Assembly (NCBI RefSeq): GCF_001684975.1
Contig: NZ_MAYH01000001.1
Coordinates: 310,001 to 374,000, forward strand
DNA length: 64,000 bases
From: Chryseobacterium artocarpi
GTDB taxonomy: Bacteria > Bacteroidota > Bacteroidia > Flavobacteriales > Weeksellaceae
Direction: 5' to 3'
The notes under the pieces were generated by a model. That model made no database searches. It was not told where the DNA came from and saw only the letters and a program-made list of their open reading frames with translations. The position numbers and the translations under genes are program-made. Below are positions 1 to 9,370 of the stretch, piece after piece (within the stretch, counting starts at the first letter, position 1; each line of letters starts with the position of its first letter).

Positions 1-354
1 GGTAAAATAGTAGTGCTTGATTTTTGGTTTACCGGATGCTCAGGCTGTAAAACTATTGTACCTTTGCTTGAGAAGGTTGAAGAAGATTTGATAAAGGACA
101 GTGTTCAATTTATTTCCATCAATGTAGATGATAAACGCTCTTGGCTTTTGGGAATAGGGAAATATTCTAGTAAACATTCACTACAACTTTACACGGAAGG
201 TCAACGTTTCGACCATCCCATAATAAAGTTTGGAATGGTAGCTGCATACCCTACCTTTATTGTCTTAGATAAAAAAGGTAATATTGTTGGAATTCCACCA
301 TCAATATATTCGGATAAAGTGGGATTTGCACAATACATAAGAAGATTACTATAA
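1..354 (+). CDS. Thioredoxin-like (TlpA/AhpC-type) protein, 5' end cut by window
   Basis: The reading frame is open from base 1, so the start lies outside the window and only the C-terminal 117 residues are seen. The visible part has the thioredoxin-fold signature: a hydrophobic strand, then FWFTGCSGC with a CxxC redox motif, a helix, an ISINVDD strand, and late in the chain the cis-Pro type AAYPTF before a KKGNIV beta-hairpin. Members of this family are periplasmic thiol-disulfide reductases or C-terminal domains of larger membrane-bound reductases. The nearby MauE-like membrane protein, on the opposite strand, fits a redox-linked locus. Which form this is cannot be told without the N-terminus. 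Confidence 0.78.
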   Translation, partial: GKIVVLDFWFTGCSGCKTIVPLLEKVEEDLIKDSVQFISINVDDKRSWLLGIGKYSSKHSLQLYTEGQRFDHPIIKFGMVAAYPTFIVLDKKGNIVGIPPSIYSDKVGFAQYIRRLL

Positions 355-406
355 ATAAAAGTACGGCATCTTTATTAGATGCCATACCTTTGTCAATAAT
401 TCATTT

Positions 407-670
407 CTATGGACGTCTTACGCCATTTTTGATTAATGCTGGATTGTCAGTTTTTTCTCCTGTTTCAATATTGTATTCTTGTGAGCATAATGGCCCTGAA
501 CCTTCGCAAGGATGTGCTGGGTCTACAGGCAGTCCCATTGACCCATTTGGGTTCACATAAAACTCACCTGTTGTTTCTTCATTAAGGTTACTTGCCGGAG
601 CAAAAGAAAATGCTGCGAAACTTCCAATTGCAATAGCTGCAATTCCTAATGTTAATCTTAGTTTGTTCAT
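407..670 (-). CDS. Small secreted DUF6520-like protein
   Basis: An 87-residue product with an N-terminal hydrophobic segment (GIAAIAIGSFAAFSF) that looks like a signal peptide, then a short polar region with a two-cysteine stretch (PCEGSGPLC). This size, the signal sequence and the Cys-containing C-terminus match the DUF6520 type of small exported Bacteroidota proteins, which typically sit beside MauE-like and thioredoxin-like genes as here. I prefer the start MNKLRL at 670 over the one 8 codons upstream, because it places the Lys/Arg at the head of the signal peptide. Function unknown. Confidence 0.62.
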   Translation of the reverse strand: MNKLRLTLGIAAIAIGSFAAFSFAPASNLNEETTGEFYVNPNGSMGLPVDPAHPCEGSGPLCSQEYNIETGEKTDNPALIKNGVRRP

Positions 671-770
671 AATCATGGTGCTTTTATAAATCAAAAAGCA
701 TAAACTTTTAGTTTTTTGCCTACTCTTGGATTCAGGTTTTCGGCTTCCCCTGTTTTTGTAAATTTTAGTT

Positions 771-1220
771 TTAAGTTGAAAGTGGTCTGATATTAGTGCT
801 GTGTGGAGGGTGCTTTAAAGAAAACATGACCAGACCAATGATATTGATAGCAAGAATGATAAAGTTAAAGTACAGCTGATCATTCCAGTTTATCCAGTTA
901 AACAATGCGATACATGAGCAGGGAATACTAGGTGCAAACTTTAAAACATATACTAGGTATCCCGTGTAAAGAACCAGAACTACCATCGAAGTAATTAAAC
1001 CCAGTCTTCTCCAGTTCTTGTTGAGTAGCATAAGAATAATTCCAGCGTGTACAAGTTGCAAGATATAGGGTAGCAGATTACCACCTGAGGATAGCAAATA
1101 CGCACCCCTGATCTGCCTTTCAAATGTTTCAAAATCGAAAACTTTACTAGCAAATGTATATACCCATGTGAGAATGAGAATAAATACTACTATTTCTGAT
1201 ATAATATTTTTGGTTCGCAT
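771..1220 (-). CDS. MauE/DoxX-like redox-associated membrane protein
   Basis: 149 residues with four predicted membrane helices (about 8-25, 48-66, 73-94 and 118-137) and a PCSC dicysteine motif before the last helix. This layout fits the MauE/DoxX superfamily, whose members pass reducing equivalents to or from periplasmic thioredoxin-like partners. The thioredoxin-like gene at the window start and the DUF6520-type peptide are its likely functional neighbours. It is transcribed leftward ahead of the DUF6520 gene, with a 100-bp gap. The partner assignment is inferred from position only. Confidence 0.72.
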   Translation of the reverse strand: MRTKNIISEIVVFILILTWVYTFASKVFDFETFERQIRGAYLLSSGGNLLPYILQLVHAGIILMLLNKNWRRLGLITSMVVLVLYTGYLVYVLKFAPSIPCSCIALFNWINWNDQLYFNFIILAINIIGLVMFSLKHPPHSTNIRPLST

Positions 1221-1384
1221 GGTTTTATGTTTTTGGTTAATTGAATACGTTTTGTGAAGATCTACTGGAGATCACTATCGCATTTTTGATTTCACCAAAT
1301 TTAGATTGGTATATTGGTGAAAATCAAGTTTTTGTTGTGCTTGTTCGTCATATATACGTGTTTCTTCATTTAGATACCGTGCTT

Positions 1385-1627
1385 TTACCATTGTCCTCTG
1401 TCTTTGGGAGGTGGGTCCTCCTGGGAAGTTTCATTGTCATTGGCGTTTGAATTGGTACTTACTGTTAGTGTGTCCTGTATATTTCTCATGGACATATTTT
1501 TATTGTTTTTTTCTATTAATGGAGGCTGTGTTTTTTCCATTTGATCCATTTCGTCCTCCCTGCAGGAGGAAAGAGTACCTATACTTGTAAGTATCATTAC
1601 TAAAGAGATAATCGTTGATTTTTTCAT
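1385..1627 (-). CDS. Small putative lipoprotein
   Basis: 80 residues. It begins MKKSTIISLVMILTSIGTLSSC, a clear lipoprotein signal with Cys at the lipobox, followed by a charged, low-complexity Asn/Glu/Asp/Pro-rich tail with no domain I recognise. It precedes the MauE-like gene on the same strand by about 165 bp. Small Bacteroidota lipoproteins of this sort are poorly conserved. Its reality rests mainly on the well-formed signal sequence. Confidence 0.5.
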   Translation of the reverse strand: MKKSTIISLVMILTSIGTLSSCREDEMDQMEKTQPPLIEKNNKNMSMRNIQDTLTVSTNSNANDNETSQEDPPPKDRGQW

Positions 1628-2021
1628 TGCTAAATTTTTTTAAGATTATCCCGGCCGAGATTGATTAGAATTCTGAATGCAAATTATTCTTGTTTCTTCA
1701 AATCTCAAATTTATAGTGGTGCTGGAAGTTGAGCAGATACGTGCTTTATAAGTTTAGACACAGGTGTAAAAATGTATTTTCTCTTCTTATGAGGTATTGA
1801 TTTAAACATTTTTCATTTCAGTCTTATTTTTGATGTTTTTTTATTGTAGGAACAAAATAATTCTGTGTCTGTTCGCATAAATACGTGCTTGTACGTAAAA
1901 TATACACTTGTAAGTATTTGGTAGATAATGCTTTGTTATTTTTATGATGATTTTTTGTATATCTCTTCACAAATCATTCGATTTTGGTAAATTTTTATAA
2001 ATTTATTACAGAATATTAACC
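1628..2021. other. Intergenic region between divergent genes
   Basis: About 390 bp of AT-rich DNA between the leftward lipoprotein gene and the rightward TPR-AraC regulator, so it should hold both promoters. The 10-mer ATACGTGCTT occurs at 1737 and again at 1881. CTTGTA occurs at 1888 and 1907, the first within the inverted repeat TACGT/ACGTA (1882-1897). These could be operator sites for the adjacent regulator. No coding signal was seen. Confidence 0.4.
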
Positions 2022-3707
2022 ATGATAATTCTACCGAGATTATATTTGCTTATTATAACACTTTTTTTGTGCGAATTTGTTTATGCACAAAATGAAAATC
2101 TTAGTGACTATTATCTGATTCAGCGTAAGTATGAAAATCGTCTGGAAAATGATTCGACAGTAGTGCCGCTGGTTAATGTTTTTATAAAAAAAGCGAAGTC
2201 AGAAAAGAATTACGAAAAACTGTTTTTGGGATACAAAGATGCCCTGTTATTTTCACCTGATCCCAGCATTAAACTAAAATATGCGGACAGCGTTATTAGT
2301 GTTGCAAGATTGACCAAGGATGAGTCCATGCTCAGTAATGCTTACATGAATAAGGGAGTAGTTTATTACTTTAACCTAAAGCAGTACAATTTAGCATTGG
2401 ACCAATACCTGATCGCATATAAGTTAGGTGAAAATGGGAAAGACCTATTCCATAAAAATAGATTACGCTACCATATCGGTATTGTCAAAAGTTATATAGG
2501 TTATTACAAAGAAGCATTAACTGAATTCAAGGCTGCAAATCAATTTTTTGAAGGGCAGACCAAACTTGATATTCACCCCAATCTGATGTTTAATTACCAA
2601 AGGGGCTATTATAATAGTCTACATCAAATGGCGATATGTTACCGCAATCTAGGGAATTTTAAGGCGGCGGATTCAATTGTGACACTGGGGCTGATGGAGA
2701 CCTATAAAAACGTTGATTACAGACAGGAGTATGCATATTTTCAGAAAGAAAAGGGAATAAATCGATATTATCAGAATGATTTTAGAAAAGCAGTTTCGAT
2801 GCTGAATGGTTCGATCGGACCTTTAGTTGCAGTTGATGACTTTGCCACGCTCTCAATCATCTTTTCTTATGTGGGAAAAGCAGAACTGAAAATCGGAAAT
2901 ACTGATAAAGCGATAAATTATTTTAAAAAAGTAGACTCCATTTTTAATAAACATACTTTTATGGTTCCTGAATTGAGAAGTATGTATGAAGTTTTGATAA
3001 ATTATTACCGTACTAAAGGGCAACAGGATGATGCAATATATTATACCCAACAGCTGGTAAAAGCTGATAAGAAAATCAATAAAGATTTCTTGTATCTATC
3101 TTCAAATGTACATCGGGAATATGATGCCAAAAAATTGCTAAAAGAGCAGTCAAAATCTATTAGAGATAAACATCTGACACTTTTTATAGCTGTTCTCCTT
3201 TTCTTGATCGGCCTAATTTTTATCATATTTCGGACGATCCATAAACGAAGGAAAAGCAAGCTTTCAACTTTCTCCAAGGAAGAAAATGATATGAAGGGAA
3301 ATCATAGGATAGAAATTGATAAGGAAACTGAAATGCACATATTAGGAAGGCTGGATGAATTTGAAAAGAAGCACGAATTTACTCAAGAGGGAATTAGCCT
3401 CAAAGAGTTAGCTGGTAAGTTTGAAATCAGTCATAGTTATCTTTCACAGGTTATTAACGAACATAAAGGAGTTCCTTTTAAGCGCTATATGATTGAATTG
3501 AAAATAGGTTATATCACAGAGAAGCTTTTAAATGATTCTAAATATCTTAAATATACTACGGAAGCTTTATCGAAGGAGTGTGGAATACCTTCGCGGAGCA
3601 ATTTTTCAAAATGGTTTTTTGAGATTAATGGAATTCGTCCGACTACATTTATTAAAAATAGATCAGAAACTTTGGAGATTCCCCAGGAGAAACATCAGAT
3701 ATCGTAA
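2022..3707 (+). CDS. TPR-containing membrane AraC-family regulator
   Basis: 561 residues: a signal peptide (1-22, ending VYAQ), tetratricopeptide-like helical repeats from about 70 to 345, one transmembrane helix near 384-404 (LFIAVLLFLIGLIFIIF), a basic juxtamembrane stretch, and an AraC-type two-HTH DNA-binding domain from about 445 to 545 (SLKELAGKFEISHSYLSQVI, then the second HTH ending in NGIRPTTFIK). This is the one-piece membrane regulator common in Flavobacteriia: a periplasmic TPR sensor tethered to a cytoplasmic AraC domain. Its targets are unknown. The divergent lipoprotein/MauE genes or the vgrG module downstream are the obvious candidates. A strong terminator follows at 3832. Confidence 0.88.
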   Translation: MIILPRLYLLIITLFLCEFVYAQNENLSDYYLIQRKYENRLENDSTVVPLVNVFIKKAKSEKNYEKLFLGYKDALLFSPDPSIKLKYADSVISVARLTKDESMLSNAYMNKGVVYYFNLKQYNLALDQYLIAYKLGENGKDLFHKNRLRYHIGIVKSYIGYYKEALTEFKAANQFFEGQTKLDIHPNLMFNYQRGYYNSLHQMAICYRNLGNFKAADSIVTLGLMETYKNVDYRQEYAYFQKEKGINRYYQNDFRKAVSMLNGSIGPLVAVDDFATLSIIFSYVGKAELKIGNTDKAINYFKKVDSIFNKHTFMVPELRSMYEVLINYYRTKGQQDDAIYYTQQLVKADKKINKDFLYLSSNVHREYDAKKLLKEQSKSIRDKHLTLFIAVLLFLIGLIFIIFRTIHKRRKSKLSTFSKEENDMKGNHRIEIDKETEMHILGRLDEFEKKHEFTQEGISLKELAGKFEISHSYLSQVINEHKGVPFKRYMIELKIGYITEKLLNDSKYLKYTTEALSKECGIPSRSNFSKWFFEINGIRPTTFIKNRSETLEIPQEKHQIS

Positions 3708-3831
3708 AATTACGGATAAAAAATAGGGATTTTCCTAATGCTTCAAATTTTTAGGCAATGTATTTTTATTACAATATAAAACCAGAGGAAGAAAGTTAGG
3801 TTAATTTTCATATTGCAACATTGAATGTGGT

Positions 3832-3872
3832 CGCCAGATATCTAGCTAAATCTAGGTCTGGCGTTATTTTTT
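3832..3872 (+). terminator. Rho-independent terminator after the AraC gene
   Basis: Inverted arms CGCCAGA (3832-3838) and TCTGGCG (3857-3863), with CTAG/CTAG extending the stem inward, followed by a T-rich run (ttatttttttc). It separates the regulator from the vgrG module. Confidence 0.8.
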
Positions 3873-4254
3873 TCTGGTTTTACGAAAACCCATAAGGTTT
3901 GTAAAAGATAAATCTTTACATTACTGAAATGCAAAAGTCGTAGAATTACGACACTTTTTAAAATAATGCCTAATTCATTTGTACGTGAAATTCAGAGGTA
4001 ATATATTGCATCACTAAATCAATAAAAAAACTTATGAAAATAAAAACCGATCGATCAAAAATAGCACTTTCTGTAAGTAGCTAGAAAATGTTTTAGTTCT
4101 CTACTAAACACTATCCGAACTTTTATCTATCCAGTCACGAAAGTAAATATTCTGCGGAGACTACCATTTACTGACTGCGATTTGACCTAAATAGTCTCAT
4201 CCTATCTGGAAGCTATTCCAAAACATAATCAACACAACCGAAAAAAATTATGTC
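3873..4254. other. Non-coding region upstream of vgrG
   Basis: About 380 bp with no supported ORF. It presumably holds the promoter for the vgrG-effector operon. I see no convincing promoter box or operator. Confidence 0.4.
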
Positions 4255-6294
4255 ATGTTTAAAGATGATAAGAATCTTTCCAATAAAGGAGTAGATTCAA
4301 CAAAAGGTGATATAGTCAAAAATATCCAGGAAGCAGTAACGAATATTCCAATTTCCAATAAAACGCTGTCAACCATCAAAACGGCAGGTAGTATGGCTCA
4401 AAGTTTTATGAACCAGCCTTTGATCCCTACGGCTCCAACTGTAGTGCAAAATAAGGTATGGTCTGAGCAGCCCACGTCAAAAATTTTCAATGCGCAGGCG
4501 ATCCCTGAAAGTGCGATCGCCGGAATAAACCGTGTAGTTCGCCTCGATATTCATGTTGAAGGAAAAGCAATTAAATATTTCAAGCATTTTAAATTGATTC
4601 AGAGTGCTATGAAACATCATGAATTTGAACTTATTCTCGCTCATGACACTCTAGGGAATCCTGAGAACCACAATCTTGAAGAAGCGCAGAATCTTCTGGG
4701 CAAAAGGATTACGATCGTATTTAAATATAAAGATATTGAAGAAGGTCCTGAAAGAAATTTTGTGGGAGTTATTACGGAGGTTGGATTTAGCCAAGAAAAA
4801 GGTAGCTTGGGAAATCTTGTATTGTCGGGCGCAAGCCCAACAATATTGCTGGATGCAGCACCCCATATTCAAAGTTTTGGCGGGGCTCAGCCTATGAGTC
4901 TGAATAGCATCGTTAAGGAAGTGATTCAGCAAGGTTTAGGACAAGGGAAATTTGATTTTAGAGTGGATGCAAAACAGGGTAATGTTCCTTACAGTTCTCA
5001 ATATGAAGAAACTCATTATAATTATTTAGCAAGGATTGCCGAGGCTTATGGCGAACAATTCTTCTATGATGGTGAGGTACTACACTTTGGTCAACTACCT
5101 CCACAGGAGAAGCCTGTAAAGTTGACCTACGGTAGTAACCTGACTGATATTAAGGTTAAAATGAAGGCTCAACATGTTAATCCTTCATTTTATGGTTATA
5201 ACAGTAGTAAAAATGAGAAATTTAAAGGTGCTAATTCAAAAATCAACCACACTTCTGATATAGCAAAACGGGCTTACGAGATTTCTGAAAGAATATTTCA
5301 AACGCCATCCTTAAGGGTAGCTCCAATAAGGGCATCTTCTTTTATGGATATTGATGCTTCCCAAAAAGGAACAGCTGGCAGTAAAGCATCAGAAGTTTTT
5401 ATTACTTCTGGAAATACAACCGTTCCATTTCTTTATCCCGGCTGTATAGCTGATATTGAAATGAGGAAGACAGATTCTTCTGAAACATCTTATTTTACCA
5501 AGTTAATGCTTATTGAAGTGACCCATGAAGTGGATGCGAGGGGTTACTATGACGGTTCATTTCAGGCAATAGCTGCAGATACTGGTTATATTCCAAGACC
5601 AGAATTTACTATTCCTGTTGCAGAACCACAATTTGGGAAAGTGGTTTCCAATACAGATCCAGAAAATCAGGGGCGCGTACAGGTTCAGCTCGACTGGCAA
5701 AGTGGACAGGACACTACCGAATTCATTCGTGTGATGTCACCAGATGCAGGAAGTAGCGAGAAAGTTGGAAAGAACCGTGGTTTTATGTCTGTCCCAGAAG
5801 TTGGAGATCAAGTTATGGTCAATTTTGTTCACCTTCACCCAGACAGACCCTTTGTTATGGGAGGCATGTATCATGGTGCCATTGGTGTTGGTGGAGGAGC
5901 AGGTAATAATGTCAAGAGTTTAAGCAGTAAAAGTGGTCATATAATCGAATTAAATGATGGTGGAGGAATTACAGTAAAAGATAAAGGAGGGAATAAGATT
6001 CATGTGGATGGTAGTGGGAAAATCACCGCGCAGTCCTCTTCTTTGAATTCAACAAGTGTGGGAAAAGGTGGTGAATCAAAGATGACAATGGATAGCGGAG
6101 GTAATATTACATTGGAAGGTAAAACCAAGATTGAATTTAAAGTTGGTGGGTCATCAATTATTTTGACTGAAAATGGGATTTCAATTGATGCTACTAAAAA
6201 TAGTTTTACCGCTAAGTCCAATATTATTACTGGAAAAAATCATATAACTGGAGGTGACACAAAGATAGACGGAGGAAACGCATTTATTAACTAA
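4255..6294 (+). CDS. vgrG: Type VI secretion VgrG spike protein
   Basis: 679 residues. After a ~75-residue variable N-terminus comes the gp27/phage late-control-D-like region (about 95-420), then a gp5-type OB-fold domain starting near 460 (PQFGKVVSNTDPENQGRVQV ... GFMSVPEVGDQVMVNF ... DRPFVMGGMYHG). A Gly-rich beta-helical tail follows (repeated SGHIIEL, GNKIHVDGSGKI, GNITLEGKTKIEF units). This is the Bacteroidota-type (T6SS subtype iii) spike, which carries effectors on the tip of the secreted tube. No sheath, baseplate or Hcp genes are in the window, so it is an orphan effector-delivery module served by a T6SS elsewhere. The next gene starts 14 bp downstream. Confidence 0.93.
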   Translation: MFKDDKNLSNKGVDSTKGDIVKNIQEAVTNIPISNKTLSTIKTAGSMAQSFMNQPLIPTAPTVVQNKVWSEQPTSKIFNAQAIPESAIAGINRVVRLDIHVEGKAIKYFKHFKLIQSAMKHHEFELILAHDTLGNPENHNLEEAQNLLGKRITIVFKYKDIEEGPERNFVGVITEVGFSQEKGSLGNLVLSGASPTILLDAAPHIQSFGGAQPMSLNSIVKEVIQQGLGQGKFDFRVDAKQGNVPYSSQYEETHYNYLARIAEAYGEQFFYDGEVLHFGQLPPQEKPVKLTYGSNLTDIKVKMKAQHVNPSFYGYNSSKNEKFKGANSKINHTSDIAKRAYEISERIFQTPSLRVAPIRASSFMDIDASQKGTAGSKASEVFITSGNTTVPFLYPGCIADIEMRKTDSSETSYFTKLMLIEVTHEVDARGYYDGSFQAIAADTGYIPRPEFTIPVAEPQFGKVVSNTDPENQGRVQVQLDWQSGQDTTEFIRVMSPDAGSSEKVGKNRGFMSVPEVGDQVMVNFVHLHPDRPFVMGGMYHGAIGVGGGAGNNVKSLSSKSGHIIELNDGGGITVKDKGGNKIHVDGSGKITAQSSSLNSTSVGKGGESKMTMDSGGNITLEGKTKIEFKVGGSSIILTENGISIDATKNSFTAKSNIITGKNHITGGDTKIDGGNAFIN

Positions 6295-6308
6295 AAAACA
6301 GGAAGAAT

Positions 6309-7217
6309 ATGATGTCTTGGAATTTAAATGATAATCGCCCTAAGCTATTGTTTAAGGAACCATTTTCTACGAAATATACTTTGCATATTACCACCAGTAT
6401 ACTATCAGGTGGGATTGAGTTAAACTCTAAAGCGGAAATTCGATGGCAGGTTGATATTAAAAATATTAACGACAAAGGTGAAGCTGATCTTAATATTATC
6501 ACTCTTCATCATAGGTTGCTAGAGAATAATTCTCCGATCATTAGTGATATGTCGGGGATTAGTAATGTATTTGCTTCCATGTACAATGAAATAGAAGTAC
6601 AAGTTGATTCAACTGGTAAAATATTGAAAGTATACAATCTTGACACCATTAAAAAAAAATGGAGTTGGGTCAAAAAGGATATGGAGGCTCTGCTGGAACA
6701 AAATGAAGGTTTTAAGGACATGATATTAACAAATGATGAACTTTATTCTTCAAGTGAAAAAATTCAAATGGCTATTGAAGCAAATGAATTTTTCGAAGTT
6801 TATTTCAATCATTTCTGGGGAAGATCACTTCCTGGGGGAAAAAGTAATATTAATAAGTTTAACCTATTTAGTACTTCACCTATAGAATGGCGTTATGATT
6901 TCAGGTCGGTTCACAACAGTACTTTAATGGATGATGTTAAATGTGTCAGGATAAAAGGGACACCGGTAACAATCATCGATAAGAATTGGGTGGGGAATGC
7001 TTATTCAGCGTTTGCTCATCTACAACTAAAGAAAACTGTTCCGATTCTTGAAGATAAAGCCGAATATTTAGTAACCTCATTTGGCAAAATTATACATGCA
7101 AGTATCAAACGTCAGGAAATTGTTGATCCAGAATTATTATTTGCAAAGTATAGTTACGAGTTGTTCACTGAAGATAAGAATGAGCTTGATCCATTTAAAG
7201 AAAGTGTAAACGGATAA
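6309..7217 (+). CDS. Unknown protein between VgrG and PAAR-like effector
   Basis: 302 residues, no signal peptide or membrane helix, rich in beta-strand-like segments at the N-terminus (YTLHITTSILSGGIELNSK, then KAEIRWQVDIK) followed by helical charged sequence. I do not recognise a named family. It starts 14 bp after vgrG and lies directly upstream of the PAAR-like toxin. Effector chaperones or adaptors (DcrB-, Tap- or EagR-like by role) usually sit in this position, so that role is a reasonable inference, but nothing in the sequence proves it. The start at 6309 opens with MM; the second Met is equally possible. Confidence 0.7.
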   Translation: MMSWNLNDNRPKLLFKEPFSTKYTLHITTSILSGGIELNSKAEIRWQVDIKNINDKGEADLNIITLHHRLLENNSPIISDMSGISNVFASMYNEIEVQVDSTGKILKVYNLDTIKKKWSWVKKDMEALLEQNEGFKDMILTNDELYSSSEKIQMAIEANEFFEVYFNHFWGRSLPGGKSNINKFNLFSTSPIEWRYDFRSVHNSTLMDDVKCVRIKGTPVTIIDKNWVGNAYSAFAHLQLKKTVPILEDKAEYLVTSFGKIIHASIKRQEIVDPELLFAKYSYELFTEDKNELDPFKESVNG

Positions 7218-7228
7218 TCAGAGCAATT

Positions 7229-7435
7229 ATGAAAAAGAGCGTAAAAGGTATACTTATGCAATCGCAAGATTATAAAACTATTTGGTCTATATCTCAGACT
7301 TTTATTCTTAAATCAGCAAAAAACATAGGTGATACACGTGACGTCCTACAAGTGGGAATTGCTTTGGTAAATATGCAAAATAAAATCAGAGTAATATGTC
7401 TGAATAGAAGAATAATACAAACCCGAATAGAGTAG
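7229..7435 (+). CDS. Doubtful small ORF, possibly decayed
   Basis: A 68-residue open frame 11 bp after the preceding stop and 6 bp before the effector gene. No domain is recognisable. A different frame at its 5' end reads YEKERKRYTYAIARL before a stop, which also looks protein-like, so the segment may be a gene broken by frameshifts rather than a real small protein. Kept only because the spacing is operon-like. Confidence 0.25.
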   Translation: MKKSVKGILMQSQDYKTIWSISQTFILKSAKNIGDTRDVLQVGIALVNMQNKIRVICLNRRIIQTRIE

Positions 7436-7441
7436 CTATGT

Positions 7442-9001
7442 ATGGGAAATAAAATTATTACAGAAAAAGATTTTTGGGTTTGTAGTGGCGGGCTTATGCC
7501 AACTCAATTCCAAAGTACCCAACCTTCAACAAAAAGGAAAGACGGTGCAAAGTATATCACAAAAGTAGATACTGCAACAGTAAGTTTTGCAGACTTTAGC
7601 TGTAGGAAGTTAATGTTGATTATGGCGATATTGGCAGCATTAGTTGCTGTAGCAACGGTCGCGACGGGAGGAGCGGCTCTAATAGCAATTGGTGCAATTG
7701 CAGGAGCCGCTGGAGCGGCTTTTGGTGCCGTTTTGGGAAGTCTTTTGTGTGGCCAGATGGTTGCAAAGGTAAGGAAATGGGATGCGGGAAAAGAAAATCT
7801 TGTCATTATGGGAATTCCAGCTATAACAGGAGATCATCAAATGACCTGTCCGTTGTTTGGTGATAAAATTCTTTTCGCTCCCGAAATTAAAACTTGGGGA
7901 CAAGCAATCGCAAAAGGCGGAGCAAATCTTATTGGAGGAATTATGGAGGGAATGATGGCAGGAGCCTTGATTGGCGTAGGGGGAGCTGTTATAGGTGGTG
8001 GACGTGCTGCATTGACTTCAGGTGGTATGCGTGGACTGGGACAGGCCGGTTTAAACTTCTTAAAATCGGCTCCCTCCAATATTATGAGCAATTTTGGTCA
8101 AGGAGTCCTCAATGGTGTAGGTTTTAAGGCAATAGATGGAGCAACTGCTTGGCTGAATAAATATGGAGATACAGGTGGAGCGAGTTTTGAGGATTTTAAA
8201 AATGGTTATCGGGACTCTGCTTTTGGAGACGCAAAGGCCATAAATAATATCGTTAATACCGGAGGAAAAATGCAGGATTGGGTAGCCGTAGCGATGTTAC
8301 TTACCCCAGCTCCAAAAGGCGGTAGAGGTACTAATAATAATCAGCATGCCAGTCATATTGCAAATCCTGATGGTCCCCATGGAAATCGTCCTCATCCTGA
8401 TTCGGAAGGAGGTAACAGGAGAAGAGATGGGGATGAAGCCACCGCACCTAGAAGTCACACACCAGATGCACCTAACAATACTGCTAATAGGGAAGGTAAT
8501 GCTTATGCTGAGGGTAGTGATGCACCTATACAGCCTCCGAAAGATCCATTTGAGGGAGCACGACAATATGAAACACCCTTTTCACCACTTTCCGCAGCGG
8601 ACAGAAAAGTACTCAAAGAAAAGCTTAAGAACAGAACAATCACAAAAGAGGAATATAAAAGACTTGAATGGGATAGAAGATTTACCAATAGGAGAGCCCG
8701 TGGGGTAAGTAGATTTTGGGCCAATGAAAGAAAATTATTGCGTGATGAGCTACCTGGGACAAGGGACTGGACTCCTGAGCAAAGGCAGGATATTCTCAAT
8801 GGTAAAACTCCAAAATTTGATGGTGATCCAATTGAAGGGCATCATCGATATAATGCATTAGATCATCCACATTTAGCAGATAATCCCCATAACATTTATC
8901 CTGCTACTGATAAGGAGCATTTATATAGATGGCATGGAGGTAATTATAGAAATGATACTTATGGAACACCAAATAATCCTCATTATCCGGAAGAATTTTA
9001 G
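7442..9001 (+). CDS. PAAR-like T6SS effector with C-terminal GHH nuclease toxin
   Basis: 519 residues. The N-terminal ~150 residues resemble DUF4280/PAAR-like spike tips (VCSGGLMPTQF ... VMGIPAITGDHQMTCPLFG) interrupted by a long Ala/Gly-rich hydrophobic stretch (about 60-105), and a second Gly-rich hydrophobic region lies near 160-195. A Pro/Asn/Gly/His-rich linker (about 285-370) leads to a charged C-terminal toxin domain. That domain ends with an EGHHRYNALDHP motif (GHH near 466-468) plus further His/Asn residues, the signature of GHH-type HNH/endonuclease VII toxins. The protein is therefore a fused spike-tip carrier and DNase-like effector, delivered with the upstream VgrG. The gene just downstream is the likely immunity gene. 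Confidence 0.88.
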   Translation: MGNKIITEKDFWVCSGGLMPTQFQSTQPSTKRKDGAKYITKVDTATVSFADFSCRKLMLIMAILAALVAVATVATGGAALIAIGAIAGAAGAAFGAVLGSLLCGQMVAKVRKWDAGKENLVIMGIPAITGDHQMTCPLFGDKILFAPEIKTWGQAIAKGGANLIGGIMEGMMAGALIGVGGAVIGGGRAALTSGGMRGLGQAGLNFLKSAPSNIMSNFGQGVLNGVGFKAIDGATAWLNKYGDTGGASFEDFKNGYRDSAFGDAKAINNIVNTGGKMQDWVAVAMLLTPAPKGGRGTNNNQHASHIANPDGPHGNRPHPDSEGGNRRRDGDEATAPRSHTPDAPNNTANREGNAYAEGSDAPIQPPKDPFEGARQYETPFSPLSAADRKVLKEKLKNRTITKEEYKRLEWDRRFTNRRARGVSRFWANERKLLRDELPGTRDWTPEQRQDILNGKTPKFDGDPIEGHHRYNALDHPHLADNPHNIYPATDKEHLYRWHGGNYRNDTYGTPNNPHYPEEF

Positions 9002-9019
9002 TAACTTTAAATAAAAAAT

Positions 9020-9370
9020 ATGTCAAAAATAGCAATCATAATAAATAGTGATACTGTATCTCCAAAAGCACTTTTTGAACTTAAAAAAACGATTGGTACG
9101 GGCGTTGACGAAATCAAGGAGAATATTTTGGACAAAAGACCAGTTTTTGAAGGAGTTTTATTTTACAATGACCATGATGAAGTCTCTGAAAAATTGTTTA
9201 AAGTTATAGATGAACTTAAGAAAAATGATGTGCCATACTCCCTTTTTGAATTAGAGGATGAGGAGAAATATGATGTCATTGATTCTAAAAATCAGGAAAT
9301 AAATGACGAAGTTTTAAGAAATATCATAGAAATGCATAATCGAGAAATTAGACGACAAGAAGACTTATAA
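9020..9370 (+). CDS. Probable immunity protein for the GHH toxin
   Basis: 116 residues, strongly acidic in the C-terminal half (ELEDEEKYDVIDSKNQE), with no signal peptide or membrane helix. It starts 18 bp after the toxin stop on the same strand, the usual position for a cognate cytoplasmic immunity protein of a nuclease toxin. No named family is recognised. The role is inferred from position, size and charge. Confidence 0.62.
   Translation: MSKIAIIINSDTVSPKALFELKKTIGTGVDEIKENILDKRPVFEGVLFYNDHDEVSEKLFKVIDELKKNDVPYSLFELEDEEKYDVIDSKNQEINDEVLRNIIEMHNREIRRQEDL

Noticed and set aside
1241..1450. Rightward 69-residue ORF
   Set aside because: It overlaps the 3' end of the opposite-strand lipoprotein gene and the non-coding gap beside it. 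No recognisable product.
7399..7446. Short frame starting ATGTCTGAA just before the PAAR-like gene
   Set aside because: It stops after three codons (TAG). The text after the stop reads like a protein start, but that is too little to call a broken gene.
4255..9370. Complete T6SS locus
   Set aside because: No sheath, baseplate, Hcp or ATPase genes are visible anywhere in the window; only the spike and effector module is present.
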